Below, piece after piece: positions 1 to 13,400 of a DNA stretch of 64,000 nt. Below the pieces are notes generated by a model. It saw nothing but the letters and a program-made list of their open reading frames with translations, ran no database searches and was not told the origin of the DNA. The stretch is from contig CM034102.1 of the NCBI GenBank assembly GCA_019914945.1, positions 5,383,501 through 5,447,500 of the forward strand, given 5' to 3'. Position 1 is the stretch's first letter, and each line of letters begins with the position of its first letter. This DNA is from Typha latifolia (taxonomy: Eukaryota; Streptophyta; Magnoliopsida; Poales; Typhaceae). A program made the translations under genes and the position numbers.

Positions 1-2117
1 ATAAGAATGTCACCTGAGTCACTAAGATATAGCAATGACTTTCGTGTATGCTTTTCATTCATATGTTGTTTCATAAAAATTGTTTAGGGTCCAGGTGTAT
101 CCCTAATGTCACAAGTTGAGCCTTGAATCTTAATGCTTATGCATGAGTAGCTACATTTTTGTAATGATGCCCCTGGACTTAGTTTATTATCTCACAAATG
201 TTACTTATACGTAATTTGAACATAATTAACGAGCTTGAAATAAAAAGTTAATTATGTTTCACAGTTTTATTATAAATTTTATTGTAACTGAACAATTATA
301 TTTTCTGTTTCAAAGTTTATTTTTACCTTATTCACAGTTATTAAATATTTATATTTTTGTAAAATTTACAGTTTTATTATGTAATTCTCAGTAATTAAAT
401 AATTATATTTTCTGTTTCATTCTTTTATTACAAAATTCACACTTATTAAACACTTATAATTTTACAAATTTTATAATTTTATTATGTAATATATAGTTAT
501 TAAATATTTGTATTTTCTGTTTTGCAGCAGTTAATAAATATTATGGTAATATAATAATATAATAACACAAAAAAGTTAGATTATATAAAATGCACATATT
601 TTCTTTCTCACTATTTATTAAAGGGCAAAGTTAAATAAAAAATGAAAAATAAATTTTAATATGTTAAGGGACAACCAAAATAGGTCTAACCTATGAAAAC
701 GAAAATGCATTATGCTTTTTTGAAAAGAAAATTCATAAATTTCATTTATATATATCATGTGGTAACTATGTCCATGAATGCATTAAACGGAGAGATTTTA
801 ACGAGAAATAATTAATAGAAAATTTTATCAAAAATATCGTAGGTCTTGGTTTTATTACTGCCTTTTATTTTAATATCTCAAAAATATTATGGTAGTAATT
901 TTATTAATGGATAATTAGCACATAGATAAATTAAATGACATATAAAATATAAAACGATCTTAACGCCTCTGAATATTAAGATCAAAGTAAGAAAAAAATG
1001 GTAATCAAATCATATTTTGAAACATATAAGGTTTAAAGTATAAATATCCATACGACTAGACGTGACATGAATGTAGCATTACTTTTGATATAAAAAAAAT
1101 ATTTAAGAAATAATATTGCATGGGGTACAGTATCAACTAGCCCACGTCACACCAGCGTATCAAGATTCGTGCTTAGAACTTGGACCGTACAAATACTATT
1201 CATGGCATGCGCCTGCGTGCATGCGTTCACATGCACGTACAAATTAAACACACACACAGAGACTACTCGTCATAACCCCCCTCCTATCTTTTGCTCAGCT
1301 TCACAAATAGAGAAAGATCATAGACAATAATATATATATATAAGAAAATTTTGTATATAATACCTTACTTTTTAACAAAATTTATAATTTATAATTTATA
1401 TTTTTATTATTAATAAATTAAACATTATAATTTCTAAAATAACTAAAATATCCTTAGTATGACTTGGTTTTTAATATTTTCATAATGTTTTTTAGTATAA
1501 TTAACTTAATCAAAATATTTAGTAAAATTTAACTAACAAATGAGGAGTTATGCAAATTTTATAATATATAAATATAGCTAGGATTTTATAAGATATACTG
1601 TAGGGTTTCCTGGGTTCCTGAGTAAGTGTTAGCATTATTGAGATTGTAATCTAGCCTAGGTAGCTAGGTAGCTAAGCCCTATAGCTTCTTTGTAGGATGT
1701 AATGATTCCAGTTTACAGAGAATCCCTGCAACAGTACACTCATGCATGTGTAGACATACTTCCAGGAAGTGACAACACAGCTAGTGAGTGGATGGATTCA
1801 AAAACAAGGAGATAATAGAAGAGATTTGCATGTTGGTTTGCATGCAGGAGTAATTACTAGCTTTAGGTACCAATCAACCAGGCGGGTAGTTTTAGTAGCT
1901 ACTGCTACTGTAGTAATTATTTGGAATTGAATGGGTTGGGTAGCTAGCATTAATTAATGCATGAGGTTTCTTCTTCTTTTTTTTGGATAATTTGTACCTA
2001 GAGCTTTTGATTCCTCTTCCAATTAACATTGTTTCTTTTGCTCTCATTCCTCTCAAACTCTCAATCTCTCTCAACTTCCCCTAATCCAATCCTATATTTT
2101 ATCGTGATTTCACTTCC

Positions 2118-2148
<31 letters not shown>

Positions 2149-2640
2149 CTCTCAATATGTCCCAATCTCACTATTTTGCAATCTCTATCAAACTCTCCTG
2201 CTTCTTCTACATCACAAAATAATATGCATAAATATATAGAGTAATTTTATAAAATCAATTTTTTCGTAAATAGCATAACCCTCTGTCACTCTATAAAGAG
2301 TGTAATAATTCAGGGGCCTTAGTGTTATAATTTCTTTTCTTAGAGAATATAAAGTTCAGGAGGCTAATAGTATTAATTTAGCATGTCTTTTTTTTTTTTT
2401 TTGGTTGAAGAGTAAAGCCTCGTATGGTTCATGGATAATAATTTTTAATAATAACTTATGCACACTTTTTTTAAACCTAAATTAGGTACATCTGTAAATT
2501 TAATCATAGTTTATTGTTTAGTCATAAGCCATACTTATTATTTTGAATAAATTATATAAGAATTTATGTTTATTTATTAAACTGTAAATAAGCATGTTAG
2601 TCGTAATGGAAATCTTATTTATAAAATGTGCATAACTTTA
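1..2640. other. AT-rich intergenic region, no gene recognised
   Basis: This stretch is very AT-rich, with runs of A, T and TATA and no open frame that resembles a protein. It holds a pure T tract of 29 bases at 2120-2148. The segment from about 1590 to 2030 is less AT-rich, with repeated tagctagg motifs, and could be old promoter or transposon sequence. I see no RNA gene in it. Confidence 0.6.
2120..2148. repeat. poly(T) tract
   Basis: An uninterrupted run of 29 T residues. It explains the poly-Phe and poly-Lys open frames read across it on the two strands, which are not genes. It could be the tail of an old retroposon inserted in minus orientation, but no body was recognised. Confidence 0.9.
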
Positions 2641-2651
2641 TCTCACTGTGT

Positions 2652-3162
2652 AGGTTGGCAAAAATTAACCAACCTAGATAACCAAGGATAGTAACTTAAC
2701 TTTTAGACGAGTTTGAGTTTGGATTTAGTTAAATCGGGTCTAAGTCATAAATGGGCCAACTTGCTTAACCCAATTATTAAACGAATTATGTTCGTGTTTA
2801 TCACCTCAACCCGTTTAACTTATTTATGACCTGACTCGCTAATTCATTTATGACACAATAACTTGATTATAACACGATAACCCGATTGACCTGTTTATGA
2901 TCTAACTAACCTGTTTATAATAAGAAAAAATATTTATAACCCAAAAAAACTTGTTTATAACCTAGATAACTTATATAAATTTTAATAACTTATGCCACCT
3001 GATAACTTGTTTATGACCCGTTTAACCCATTTAATAATAAGTCATGTTCATGTTTAGAATTCTAACTCGTTTAATAAATAATTCATGTTTGTGTTTGCAA
3101 TATCATGACCCAAACCTAACCTAACTTGAATCCGACTAATCCGACCCAATTGTCACCCCTAA
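2652..3162. mobile_element. Degenerate hAT-like non-autonomous element
   Basis: The segment is built of many degenerate copies of short phrases of the type aacccgtttatgaccc. It ends with tgtcacccctaa, whose reverse complement starts TTAGGGGTGACA, a typical terminal sequence of plant hAT-like non-autonomous elements. The left end, taggttggcaa at 2652, is a poor match to it, and I see no clear 8-bp target duplication. The call rests on composition and one end only, so both boundaries are approximate. Confidence 0.4.
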
Positions 3163-5993
3163 GTAGTCGTGATAAGATAATATGTATAATTTGTTACGTG
3201 ACTTATCTTACGCAAAGTTTGACTAGAAAATATATAAAGATAATGTTTAGTTGTAAATTATATTTAGAAGATACCTAATTCCATAGTTATACGAACCAAA
3301 TCGAATATTGACCTGGTCAAAGGTTGGGTCACTAGGTTATTAGTTCAACGAGTGATTCACCCAATAAAATTGCTATTTTAAAAAAAATTAAATAAGATAT
3401 AGATAGTGCTAAATAATTCAAAAAATAAAGATATCTATAAAAACAATATAATTGTTGTATACACTCAAAACATATGTTATTTATATAGATATTCTCCTAG
3501 TTAATTTTTAAGTTATGTTATTTAATAGAAAATGATAAAATTATCCTTAAAAACCAAAATAAGGATATTTTTATCTTTTTATATTTAGTTATTCATATTT
3601 TAATGGTAGTTTACTCTACGAATTCATGTAAAAAATGAAGATTTTAAAGAGTATATATCACAAAAATTGTGTAATCATATAAGTAAATACGATATTTTTT
3701 TAAGGGCATATGTGCAAAAATAATAATTTAAGACATAATATATGTATTTTACTAAATATTATCAAAATTTTAGAACTAAAATACTCTTAGAACAAAGAAT
3801 AGAATAATTAAGTAATTGTGCAAAATTAGTCGAGTTGCATTGATTGATTTTATATGTTATTATTTTTTTATACTGAGAGATATTTTGATTGGTTTAAAAA
3901 GTAAATTTAATTTAACTTGTTTTTTTGTCTAACACGAAAGATTGATAATATGATGGTCACACAATGTTTCTTACCAAAAAATATATATTAATAGTAGATG
4001 AATAATTAAGTGTAAAAAAATAGATTTAGAAGTAATTAATCTTAGAAAATGAAAGAAGCAAGCTCATGAGTCTCTTTCTCTCCAGCCAGAAACCTCTAAT
4101 ATACACTCATATATGGGTGTAAGGTGTATGAGGGGGGGATCGAGGGGCCACCGGTTTGCACGTGCATAGGATTTAATTCTACTCACGAGAGAGAGGGACG
4201 TGCACATGCACCGATAAGACCCACTAAGAATCGGATAAGCAAACTATCCGAGGATTTAAACCCACTTTTACCCACGTTGATGTTAAAATTGGATCTGATT
4301 TGAACTGCCCGTCATAGTTGCTAGGGTTTCTCAAGTTTTCCTCTACCTGAGGGCTTCTCTTTCTCATCCCTCTGTGCATGTTATCTCCTCCTTTTCTTTC
4401 TTCTTTCTCTCCTCAACGTTGACTTTGCCCATTCATCATTCTTTTCATCGTCTCTACATTCGCCACCGCTGATCTACCCATCTCTCTCCTCCTTCGCTAT
4501 CTCATGTCGATAGTAGTCGGAACCAGTCCCGATAGAAAGATTTTTCTTCGATGTCGTGGACTGGCCCTACTGGCCATCCTTTCTGATGTCGCCCTCGATA
4601 TTGCGTACCGATGCACATCCGCTCCCACTCTAAACTCCTCCATATTGATCCGCCCACTTTCACGTCTTCTCGTTACTGTCGCCACCACGGATCGAGTCAC
4701 CAGAGTGTTTTATATTGTTATTTTATTATTTGGGTGTGGATTGTTGTTGTGATCTTTTATTGTGCGACATGATTATTTTTTATTTTGTCTTTTCATATTT
4801 TGCGAGCTTGACAGAGCAGCAGCAACATTCTTTTTTACTTGACTTTTATTGTGCTTCTATGTGGTATTGCCTATCTTAGATAAAATGTAGGGTTATTTCT
4901 AAGATCGTCTCTCATTCTTTGTTTTTATTAGCACGAGTGCTTGTATTATTAAGTATATGACATTTGTTCCTGTTGTTACTCTATCTGTTTCTTAGATGAC
5001 TTATTTTTACATTTCTCCTCTCTTTCTTGGGTATCAACTTGTAACCAATTTTTTGAAGCTTAAATATACTAAAAATATATCTAGAGACATTTTGTAAATA
5101 AAAAAATTAATATTAGAATTGGGTCAATGTCCCATAATCTAGACAGGAATTAAGCCAAGCTAGCTATTCTGAAGGCAAATTGAACAATATTTTGACTTCA
5201 CAAATCCTAATCAACAACCTAAGAGGAATACACTACTTCTTTATGTAATTTTTAGATGCCGCATTTACCTGCAGCTATAGATGAAAAACCAACGTAAACA
5301 AAAATCTTAGATCATTCCAATTTTCTTCTCGCCAAAATTAAGAAATGGTGCTTTTAATTTAAGTAGATGTCAAGATGCTATGCAAGAGTCTAATTTGACA
5401 CTTAGAAAGATTATACTATGGTATTAATAAAGTAAAAACTGACTTTTATATCCCACTCGATGTGAATAAATACAGTTAATTTCTTCAAATTATAAATGAA
5501 GCCAAATGACCCTTAAGTTGAAAAGGAAACACAAGTACATGTGTAATTAACTCTCTTGGCTTCATGGATAAAACGAGAAAAGGAGTTACATGTACACTCA
5601 CAAGAGGATTCTAGTTTGTAAATTAAATATATTTTACTCTTTATAATTCAATAGTATTTTTCAATCACTATAGTTGCTCGAACTTTTAATTGAACAACTA
5701 CTACTATATTCGTCGTTAAAACGCATATGACAAAATGACTTATAATAATTTTTATTCAGCTCGATAATACTTTCTCAGATAGAATAAAGATACAGACACC
5801 ATTAACTTCGGTCCATCAAAACACCTACTGTTGGTACTTAAGTCAACAAATGAAAGCACTTAGTTATACAAGAAGAAATTTATTTTAACCCTTAAAACGT
5901 GTTACTTACCAACTCATGTTCTATGAAAACTTAGTGCATAACCCCCCCTCCAGCATAGGTGCCCAAGTGAACTCTTGCCTTAGTACCATATTC
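3163..5993. other. Intergenic region, AT-rich repeats, no gene recognised
   Basis: No coding sequence is convincing here. The part at about 3400-3740 resembles AT-rich stretches near 24990-25250 and 50250-50640, sharing a phrase like gattttaaagggtatata, so it is probably one dispersed decayed repeat family. A short, less AT-rich part at 4080-4750 holds open frames on both strands without family resemblance. It could be upstream DNA of the bHLH gene. Confidence 0.5.
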
Positions 5994-6015
5994 TATATAT
6001 ATATATATATATATA
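5994..6015. promoter_or_regulatory. TA dinucleotide run, possible TATA region of the bHLH gene
   Basis: A run of alternating T and A lies 71 to 92 bases before the ATG of the small bHLH gene at 6086. At this distance it could act as the TATA element with a short leader. It could also be just a microsatellite. Confidence 0.4.
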
Positions 6016-6085
6016 CATAATATCCTTTGGCTATCTAAACATCTCTTCTTGTGCTTATCTTGCATATAGTTTTAGGGCTCTGGAG

Positions 6086-6334
6086 ATGAGAAAGCCTTTG
6101 ACAGTGAGGAGAATTAGAAGAATGCTCCTTTTGAAGAATAAGAGGAAGAAGAAGAAGAACAAGAAGCCTTTTCAACTTGTGGTGATAAGGAAACTTAGAG
6201 AGCTCAAGAAGATTGTTCCTGAATGCCGGAGTGTTGATGTAGAGGCGTTGCTTCAGAGGACTGCTGAGTATATTTGCCTCCTGGAGTTGCAAGTGGTAGT
6301 GCTTAGGAGTGTCTCAGACTTCTATGGTGTGTAA
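6086..6334 (+). CDS. Atypical bHLH protein, IBH1/UPBEAT1-like
   Basis: A single-exon gene for an 82-residue protein. Residues 1-27 are strongly basic (RRIRR, then KNKRKKKKNKK), and residues about 31-78 form the helix-loop-helix: a first helix around VIRKLRELKKIVP, a short loop with CRSVDVE, and a second helix ALLQRTAEYICLLELQVVVL. The loop-to-helix pattern VP-x-C-x-LLQRTAEYI-x-LE-x-QV is that of the plant IBH1, bHLH146-150 and UPBEAT1 group. The canonical E-box-contacting residues (H, E and R in the basic region) are missing. Members of this group are known to heterodimerise with other bHLH factors and block their DNA binding, restraining cell elongation or altering root growth. Acting as a nuclear inhibitor of that kind is inference here. 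The start chosen is the first ATG of the frame; there is no intron, as is usual for the group. Confidence 0.78.
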   Translation: MRKPLTVRRIRRMLLLKNKRKKKKNKKPFQLVVIRKLRELKKIVPECRSVDVEALLQRTAEYICLLELQVVVLRSVSDFYGV

Positions 6335-9300
6335 GGGTTTCTTCTCTTTTCTTCTTAGTTTATCTCCTCCATCAGAATAAGCACTGGTAAATGGAAGGCA
6401 GAGAGATGCTTCTCTCTTGCATGTCTTCCAACATATTGTGTTTCATTTCCTTTCCACTTCTATGATGACTATCATTAGCCTAGAATATATATATGAAAAT
6501 AAAATATTATAAAGTATCCCCTAAACTTTTATTTGTGATACTTAACCTTCTTATATTTATATATAGTTGGGTAGTCGATCTTGCTGTTTATTTTGATAGG
6601 CATAGTCATTTTTAAACTTAGGAGAAGATCTTTTCTCTCTTCCTCATGAGTTGAATTGTATCCTCCTTTTTAATATATTGGGAGGTAAGTCTCTCCATAA
6701 GCGTAGATAATAAATAGCTGGCTTAGCAGCTCTATTCTTTTTATCTTAATAAAAAAATATCTCTTTATAATTTACTTAGCGTGTAAACTATCAAACTTTT
6801 GATATTAATTTTTGCATGTTATTTTATCTCTTTGGGGAGTTTGCAAATTCAAATTTAAAAAAATGAGAGGGGTTCAGGTGAAAAAAGTATAAAACTTAAA
6901 ATTGTTTTTCTACATTTCCAACCTTCTATATAAGTTAAAAATAGACATTTTAGTCTTTTTATATTAAAAGTAATGTCCGCGGTAAATTACAATTTCTCCG
7001 GTATATATTTCTTCGAAGCTAAGTTTTTCTCAAAAAAAGAAAAGAAAAGAAAAGAAGAGAAACTTATAATTAGCTCAAATCGTTGGAAAGACTAAAGAGT
7101 GTGAAATATATTTTAACATAAATCTTTAAAATCATCTAAAACTATTGATAGCTTTTAGGTAAAAGCTCAAGAGTATACATAAATTATTTCTTTCTTTCTT
7201 TCTCAAGTGAGATTTTTTTTAATGGAATTAAACCTTTATATGTGATTTTCAACTGTACACGATACTGTATGTACAGAGAGACCAGCAAGTTTTCATTTTT
7301 TTTTTCCTATAAAAACAGAGAACTTTTATTAGCTAAGCACCGCGATCATAAAGAGCGTCGTTAACATTGACAACCTAAAATTATACAAGAGGGTTAGGAT
7401 AACCCTTTCCCATGTACATGAAGAGTATATATAAAGAAAAGCTTATTTGAGTACTATTATAATATTATATTTATAAACTGAGGTTGAAGAATAAATTCAA
7501 ACCCAAGGCCAGATTAAAGTATAATCCCTCGAGGCGAAAATAAGAATATTGCGTTGGTGATGAGAATTATGATAGTATTGGGTCAGAAAATTCACAATTG
7601 TGGAAATAATGTATAAAAAATACAAGCTAAAATTGTAATCCTCTATTCTTCTTCTTCTTCTTCTTCTTCTTCTTCTTCTTCTTCTTCTTCTTCTTCTTCT
7701 TTTGTGTGTGGAAATATCAATTCTCGGACTGATAATTAATAAGTTCAGTATACTTTGAGGTGACATACTGTTACATTATCATCCACCTAACCAATGCTAA
7801 CTACTATAAGGTATCATATCTAGGACCATGCATTAATTAATATAGATCACCCAATCAACTCCTCTCTTTTTTTCCCTTGTTTTCTTTTGAATGATTAAGA
7901 AGCATATCTACAATGTCAAATTGAATGTTTGCTTGGGTGAAGAAGCTGCCAACCCTACCTTATATCATGGGAGCCACATGACAAGCACCATGCATTTCCA
8001 AAACCTAGACAAGCCCCCACCTAAAAATAAATAAATTCACAATCCTCTTTCATTTTTTACTTCGACAAATCCGTCGGATAAACGGTTGACCCAAAAAGTT
8101 AAGTTGATCCTATATACCATACTGCTAGAAAAAATTATTAGGTAACGGATCACTAATATATATTTTTAAATGATCGTTTGAGAGTGCCCTAAGTTAAGGG
8201 TCACTGAAAAATAATGCTAATTAGGGTCCCCCTAAGCTCAATTGATGTATAGCTCTTTGTTGGTACAAATGGAGCCCATATCCATGTGTAACCATGTGTG
8301 CATTTGGCCTATCTATATTGTGGCCTAGTAAACCACAAGAGCATGTGAGTAGTGATGTATGTTTGGCTCCTATGCCCATATATGCATGGTACAATTAATG
8401 CTAACATACTTGAATGCCTCACATTTGTGGTCCTTGAGTATTCTTGCATTGGATGTTATAGGTAATTCCAACATATTTAATTTAACTTGAGTTCTAGTGT
8501 GACTAGCTAGCCAACTAGGCATGAGCATAAAAAAATAATTTGGAACGTATTAAATGTGGATTAATAGGAGATGAACTGCTTAGGGGTTAATCTATTGGTT
8601 GGCTATGATTTATATGAAGCTTTCCTAGTTTTTCAAAGGTGATTTCCAAATACTTAGCACAGGATAATTTGGCAACATTTCTCTGTCAAAAAATGAAAAG
8701 GAAATGTAATAAATTTTAACTAGTGATCTTATCCATACATAGTTAAATATGCAAACTTATTTATACGGTTTTGGAAACGATAATTTAGAGGTGTACATTC
8801 GAACGAACAAAATTTTGTTCCAAAGCTATCGAGATGACCTCCTAGCCATTTGAATGCTCGTTGATTTAGGGTTTATTTTCTTCTGTCTCCTTTTTAATGT
8901 GATTAGCACCTTTGGGAGACTATTTATATGGTGTTTTACTTTTGTATTGTGATGATTATTCTTTTTTATGAAAACTCTAATTTGCTCGGAAGGATCTTGT
9001 TTGTATATCGGATGTGTGTGTGTTTTTTTCTTCGTATCATCTGAGTCAACCTTTAACCATCACATTCTAATTGGTTTAGTTCTTATGAATGAAATTACCA
9101 ACTAACTTTGTAGATCCAAAATAAAGACAACAATGAGATTTTACGTAAAAAGAGCTTATATTATATGAATATTTTCGAATTCGAATATCTACGACACTAG
9201 TTTAACTAAGACATAATTAAATTTTTACTAAAAAAATACGAGCTATATAATAATTGTGAGGAGCTCATGCAACACTTCTTTATAGATCCAAAGACATCAA

Positions 9301-9800
9301 GATTAAAATCTAATATATTTATTTTATAGCTATATGTATATAGTTTAGATTTATTAAAAAGGATTAACTAGTATGCATTATACAATATTGGCCTATCAAA
9401 TTAAAAGAAAAAAAAAACTTAATTTGGAAAATAGTATGAAAGAAGAAAAGGTAAAAATTTGGTTCTAATTTTAAATATTTTTGCAACTCCCATATCCATC
9501 TCTCTTTCATGTTGCCATTATTATGGATACCGTGAACAAAGTTAGGCCATCCACTTCTACTTAGAAGTAGTACCGCATTCATTTGGTATGGCATGTACTC
9601 GTGGGCCCTTGGATACCATGTGCATGCATGTGATGTGTCTTAATGAGAAGATTTTACCTCTTTGGATCTTGAGGAGCGATTTTGCCCTACTATTGTTTAG
9701 TATAATTTTTTTTTAAATAATTATTTAAGATTGGAGTCGATTCTATAACATCCTTACTAATGGTAAAAAATTAATATTAAAATTTTCTTCTGGAATTTAC
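6335..9800. other. Intergenic region, no gene recognised
   Basis: AT-rich DNA between the bHLH gene and the eIF3c promoter. It contains a CTT microsatellite (annotated separately) and short purine or pyrimidine tracts. No open frame has family resemblance. The part at about 7900-8460 is less AT-rich than its surroundings, but I see neither a hairpin nor coding potential in it. Confidence 0.55.
7646..7702. repeat. (CTT)n trinucleotide microsatellite
   Basis: About 19 near-perfect CTT/TTC units in a row. On the minus strand it reads as poly-arginine, which explains an Arg-rich open frame that is not a gene. Confidence 0.95.
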
Positions 9801-9839
9801 GAAGGGTTTGTCGGTCCAACTGAACTCGGCCTCGGCTGA

Positions 9840-9925
9840 CACGTGGCCTGTCAAGTCGTCCTTTGGGTTGGGCCAGAACTGAAAGGCTTTCGAGACCATA
9901 TATATTTGGGCTGGCTCTAAGCCCA
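9840..9925 (+). promoter_or_regulatory. eIF3c upstream region: G-box and site II motifs
   Basis: A perfect G-box CACGTG lies at 9840-9845. Three TGGGCY-type site II motifs follow: TGGGCC at 9869-9874, TGGGCT at 9907-9912 and its complement AGCCCA at 9920-9925. Site II (TCP-binding) motifs are established features of plant genes for translation and growth, which fits the eIF3c gene starting at 10449. The last two motifs also make a small inverted repeat. Use of these sites is inferred from position. Confidence 0.45.
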
Positions 9926-10448
9926 CATGGATATATGTACTCTTCTTTCTCTTTGGATCATAACCAAATTAAAACTCAGTCTTCAACGATATCACCTCAT
10001 TGACGACTCTTGTGAAGCCTCGGGTTATTGGTTATTTTGTGGGGTTTGGAATATTGGGTAGGTTAAAATTTTTAAACCCGTTAAGCTTTAACCCTTTTAC
10101 CTGTTACTCACTAATGAGAGAGGAAAGATTAGGGCATCTATTCCTTTTCCTCTTTCGTTCTATCTGAAAACGGCAGCCCTAGCCTCGTTCTCTGGCGACG
10201 GCGTCCTTCCTCTCTCGGCGACACCGGTCTTCCTCTCTCTCGACGCCCGGATTCTCCTAGAAGGTATCCCTCTTCTTCTCCTCCTCCTCCTCCTCCTCCT
10301 CTCCTTGGCTTTCCTTGTCCACTTCTTCCTTCTTTCTCCTCTCCTCGCATGGAATATTTCTCCCCTCTCTAATTTCTGTTTTGTATTGCATCAGTCCCTT
10401 CTCTGTTTTGATCTTCATAGATCTTAGAAGAAGCAAAGAGAAAGAGCC

Positions 10449-13400
10449 ATGGCTTCTCGTTTCTGGACACAGGTGCGTTCAATCTAACCCCCATACCTAG
10501 TGCTAACGCTCATATGCATTTATCTGCTCCTGTTCATCATGTAAATGTTCTGTCTTGATTCCAGGGCGACAGCGACACGGAGGAGGAGGAGGAGGAGGAG
10601 GCATCCGAGTACGGCGATGGCAGTGAGGCCGGGGCACCGGCTGGTGAGGCCGCCGGGGCCGCGGCCATGAGCCGCTATCTCAAGGAGTCCGGGAATGCAT
10701 CTGGTAGCGACGAATCAGATTCGCAGCGCCGTGTGGTCAAGTCAGCACGTGACAAGAGGTTCGACGAGATGAGAGCCACCGTCGAACAGATGAAGAACGC
10801 CATGAAGATTAATGACTGGGTCAGCCTCCTGGAGAGCTTCGAAAAAATCAACAAGCAGCTCGAGAAGGTTGTTCGGGTTACGGAGTCAGAGAAGGTCCCT
10901 AATCTCTATATCAAGGCCCTGGTGTTACTTGAGGACTTCTTGGCGGAGGCGCTGGCTAATAAGGATGCCAAGAAAAAGATGAGCAGCAGCAATGCTAAGG
11001 CCCTTAACTCGATGAAGCAGAAGCTCAAGAAGAATAACAAGCAGTTTGAGGAGCTGATCATAAGTTACAGGGAGAACCCACAGAGTGATGATGAGGGCGC
11101 GGAAGAAGAGGAGGAAGAAGATGAGGACGAGTCTGGTTCTGAAGTCGAAGAGGACCCATCTAATATTGCAATATCTGATATGGAACGTGATGATGAAGAT
11201 GAGGATGGTGATGAGCAGGGTGAGAGTGGTGGGGCCTGGGAGAAACAGATTAGGAGAAAAGATAAGCTTATGGACAAGCAGTTCATGAAGGACCCAAGTG
11301 AAATTACTTGGGATCTTGTTGACAAAAAGATGAAGGAGATTGTTGCAGCAAGGGGTAGAAAGGGAACAGGGAGGATCGAGCAAGTTGAGCAGCTGACATT
11401 TTTAACCCGGGTAGCAAAGACACCTGCCCAAAAGTTTGTGATTTTACTGTGTGTTATTGCAGCACAATTTGATGTGAACCCTAGCTTGCTTGGGCATATG
11501 CCAATCTATGTGTGGAAGAATTGTGTAAGCAATTTGCTTCTTCTTCTTGACATTCTTGCACATTATCCGAACATTGTGGTCGATGACTCAGGTGAGCCTG
11601 ATGAACACGAGACACAAAAGGGTGCAGACTACAAGGGAACAATTAGGGTGCGGGGAAACCTAGTTGCACTCCTTGAACGTCTGGATTCTGAATTTTTTAA
11701 GAGTTTGCAGTGTACAGATCCACACACTAAGGAGTATGGGGAGAGGCTGAGGGATGAGCCTTTGTTCTTGGTTGTTGCTCAGAACATTCAGGACTATCTT
11801 GAAAGAGTCGGAGATTTCAAGGCGGCTTCTAAGGTTGCCTTGCGACGAGTTGAACTAATATATTATAAGCCTCAAGAAGTTTATGATGCAATGAGGAAGC
11901 TGGCAGAGCAGAGGACAGATGGGGCTGAAGGTGATATGGAGGGTGCGGCTGCAAGTCAAGCAGCTGATGGAAGTAAGGGGCCAGCACCATTTGTTGTGAT
12001 TCCTGAGCTTGTGCCTAGGAGGTCTACGTTTCCAGAGAGTAGCAGAAACTTGATGGATGCATTGGTATCTCTTATTTACAAGTATGGGGACGAGAGGACT
12101 AAGGCCAGGGCAATGCTTTGTGACATCTACCATCATGCTATCTTTGATGAATTTCCTGTTTCTCGTGACTTGCTGTTAATGAGTCATTTGCAGGATGGAG
12201 TTCAACTCTTGGACATACATTCACAGATACTATTCAATAGGGCCATGGCGCAACTTGGCTTATGTGCCTTCCGGGCTGGTTTGATAGCAGAAGCTCTTGG
12301 GTGCCTGTCTGAATTGTATTCATCAGGAAGAGTAAAAGAATTACTCGCGCAAGGCGTACAACAAAATCGTTACCATGAAAAAACTCCTGAGCAGGTAACA
12401 ACACATGTTTTATTGTATTTTTTTTCAGTATATGTTTATATCATGCATTGTTATATAGTTGCCTTGGTTATGCTAATTGTAAGACTCCATCTTGAAATAT
12501 CACTGTATTTCTATCACTGATTTTTGGGTTCTACATTGTGAACTGAGTTCGGGCATAAGAATGTTTTTGAGGTAATAACAGTGAGAATACTTTCTCATGA
12601 ATCTGGATAGATCTTCTGGTAACTAACATTGCTTTATTTATTATATGTTTGCTTTTCTTCTTCACTGCTATTGGACTGAAGTCCATACCTAATTCTTACC
12701 TTTCAAATTTTACTTGCCAGGTTGAGAGTTGTGAATTATTAAATATAAATAAACTAGAATATGACTGTTGCTTTCTGTTTTATAACAGGCTGGTATTTGC
12801 AATTAAATATTCTTAGAGATACAATCATACAATTATGCTCTCTTCACATGCATCAATTTGGCAATAATATTTTAACTTTCTAATGGTAATTAGTTGCTTA
12901 TTAAATCTCTTGTTGTAGCCAAATTTGTGGAGAGTGCTTTTAATTAAGAATTTGTGTAACATGTTCAGAAGGCTACAAATGACTACACACTGATTTCATT
13001 TGCAAAGGTTTATTTAGAAAGAGTACCAGCTATGGACAATGGAGCAAGCTGAACAATATTTTGCAAGTTGCTTATATCACCCCTGCACCCCATTTTTGTT
13101 ATTTTGATACACAAAGGGTGTTGCTTCTCCTGCATGGTTTCCCTGCTAGAAGTGATTTAAGAACAGGATATAGGACTATCCAACCAATATGACTATAAGA
13201 GTATGTTTTATTAGCACAGTCATGTAGAGAGCTGATATTTGGGAAACCTTACGGACCTTTAGCCATGATTACTTGTCTGTTTTAGGTGGAAGTATTTTCT
13301 TTTTTTCATTAATGAAGTTGGCCTCCTTATCATTATGTTGGCCCAGAAACTTAAAAAGGATTGTTAGTAAGCACGCTATCTGCATATGATATGGCGAAGT

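Noticed and set aside
2029..2244. Plus-strand open frame with poly-Phe and its minus-strand poly-Lys counterpart
   Set aside because: Both are translations of the 29-base T tract and its flanks, with no family resemblance.
4497..4752. Overlapping open frames on both strands
   Set aside because: No recognisable domain or promoter, and composition does not favour one strand. A short chance frame is more likely.
7497..7766. Arg-rich minus-strand open frame
   Set aside because: It is the CTT microsatellite read as arginine codons.
7930..7990. Phrase gaagctgccaaccctacc, partly like miR167
   Set aside because: The match stops after about ten bases, and no foldback with a complementary arm is visible nearby.
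10925..11383. 152-codon open frame antisense to eIF3c
   Set aside because: Lies entirely within a certain eIF3c exon and has no family resemblance; shadow of codon bias.
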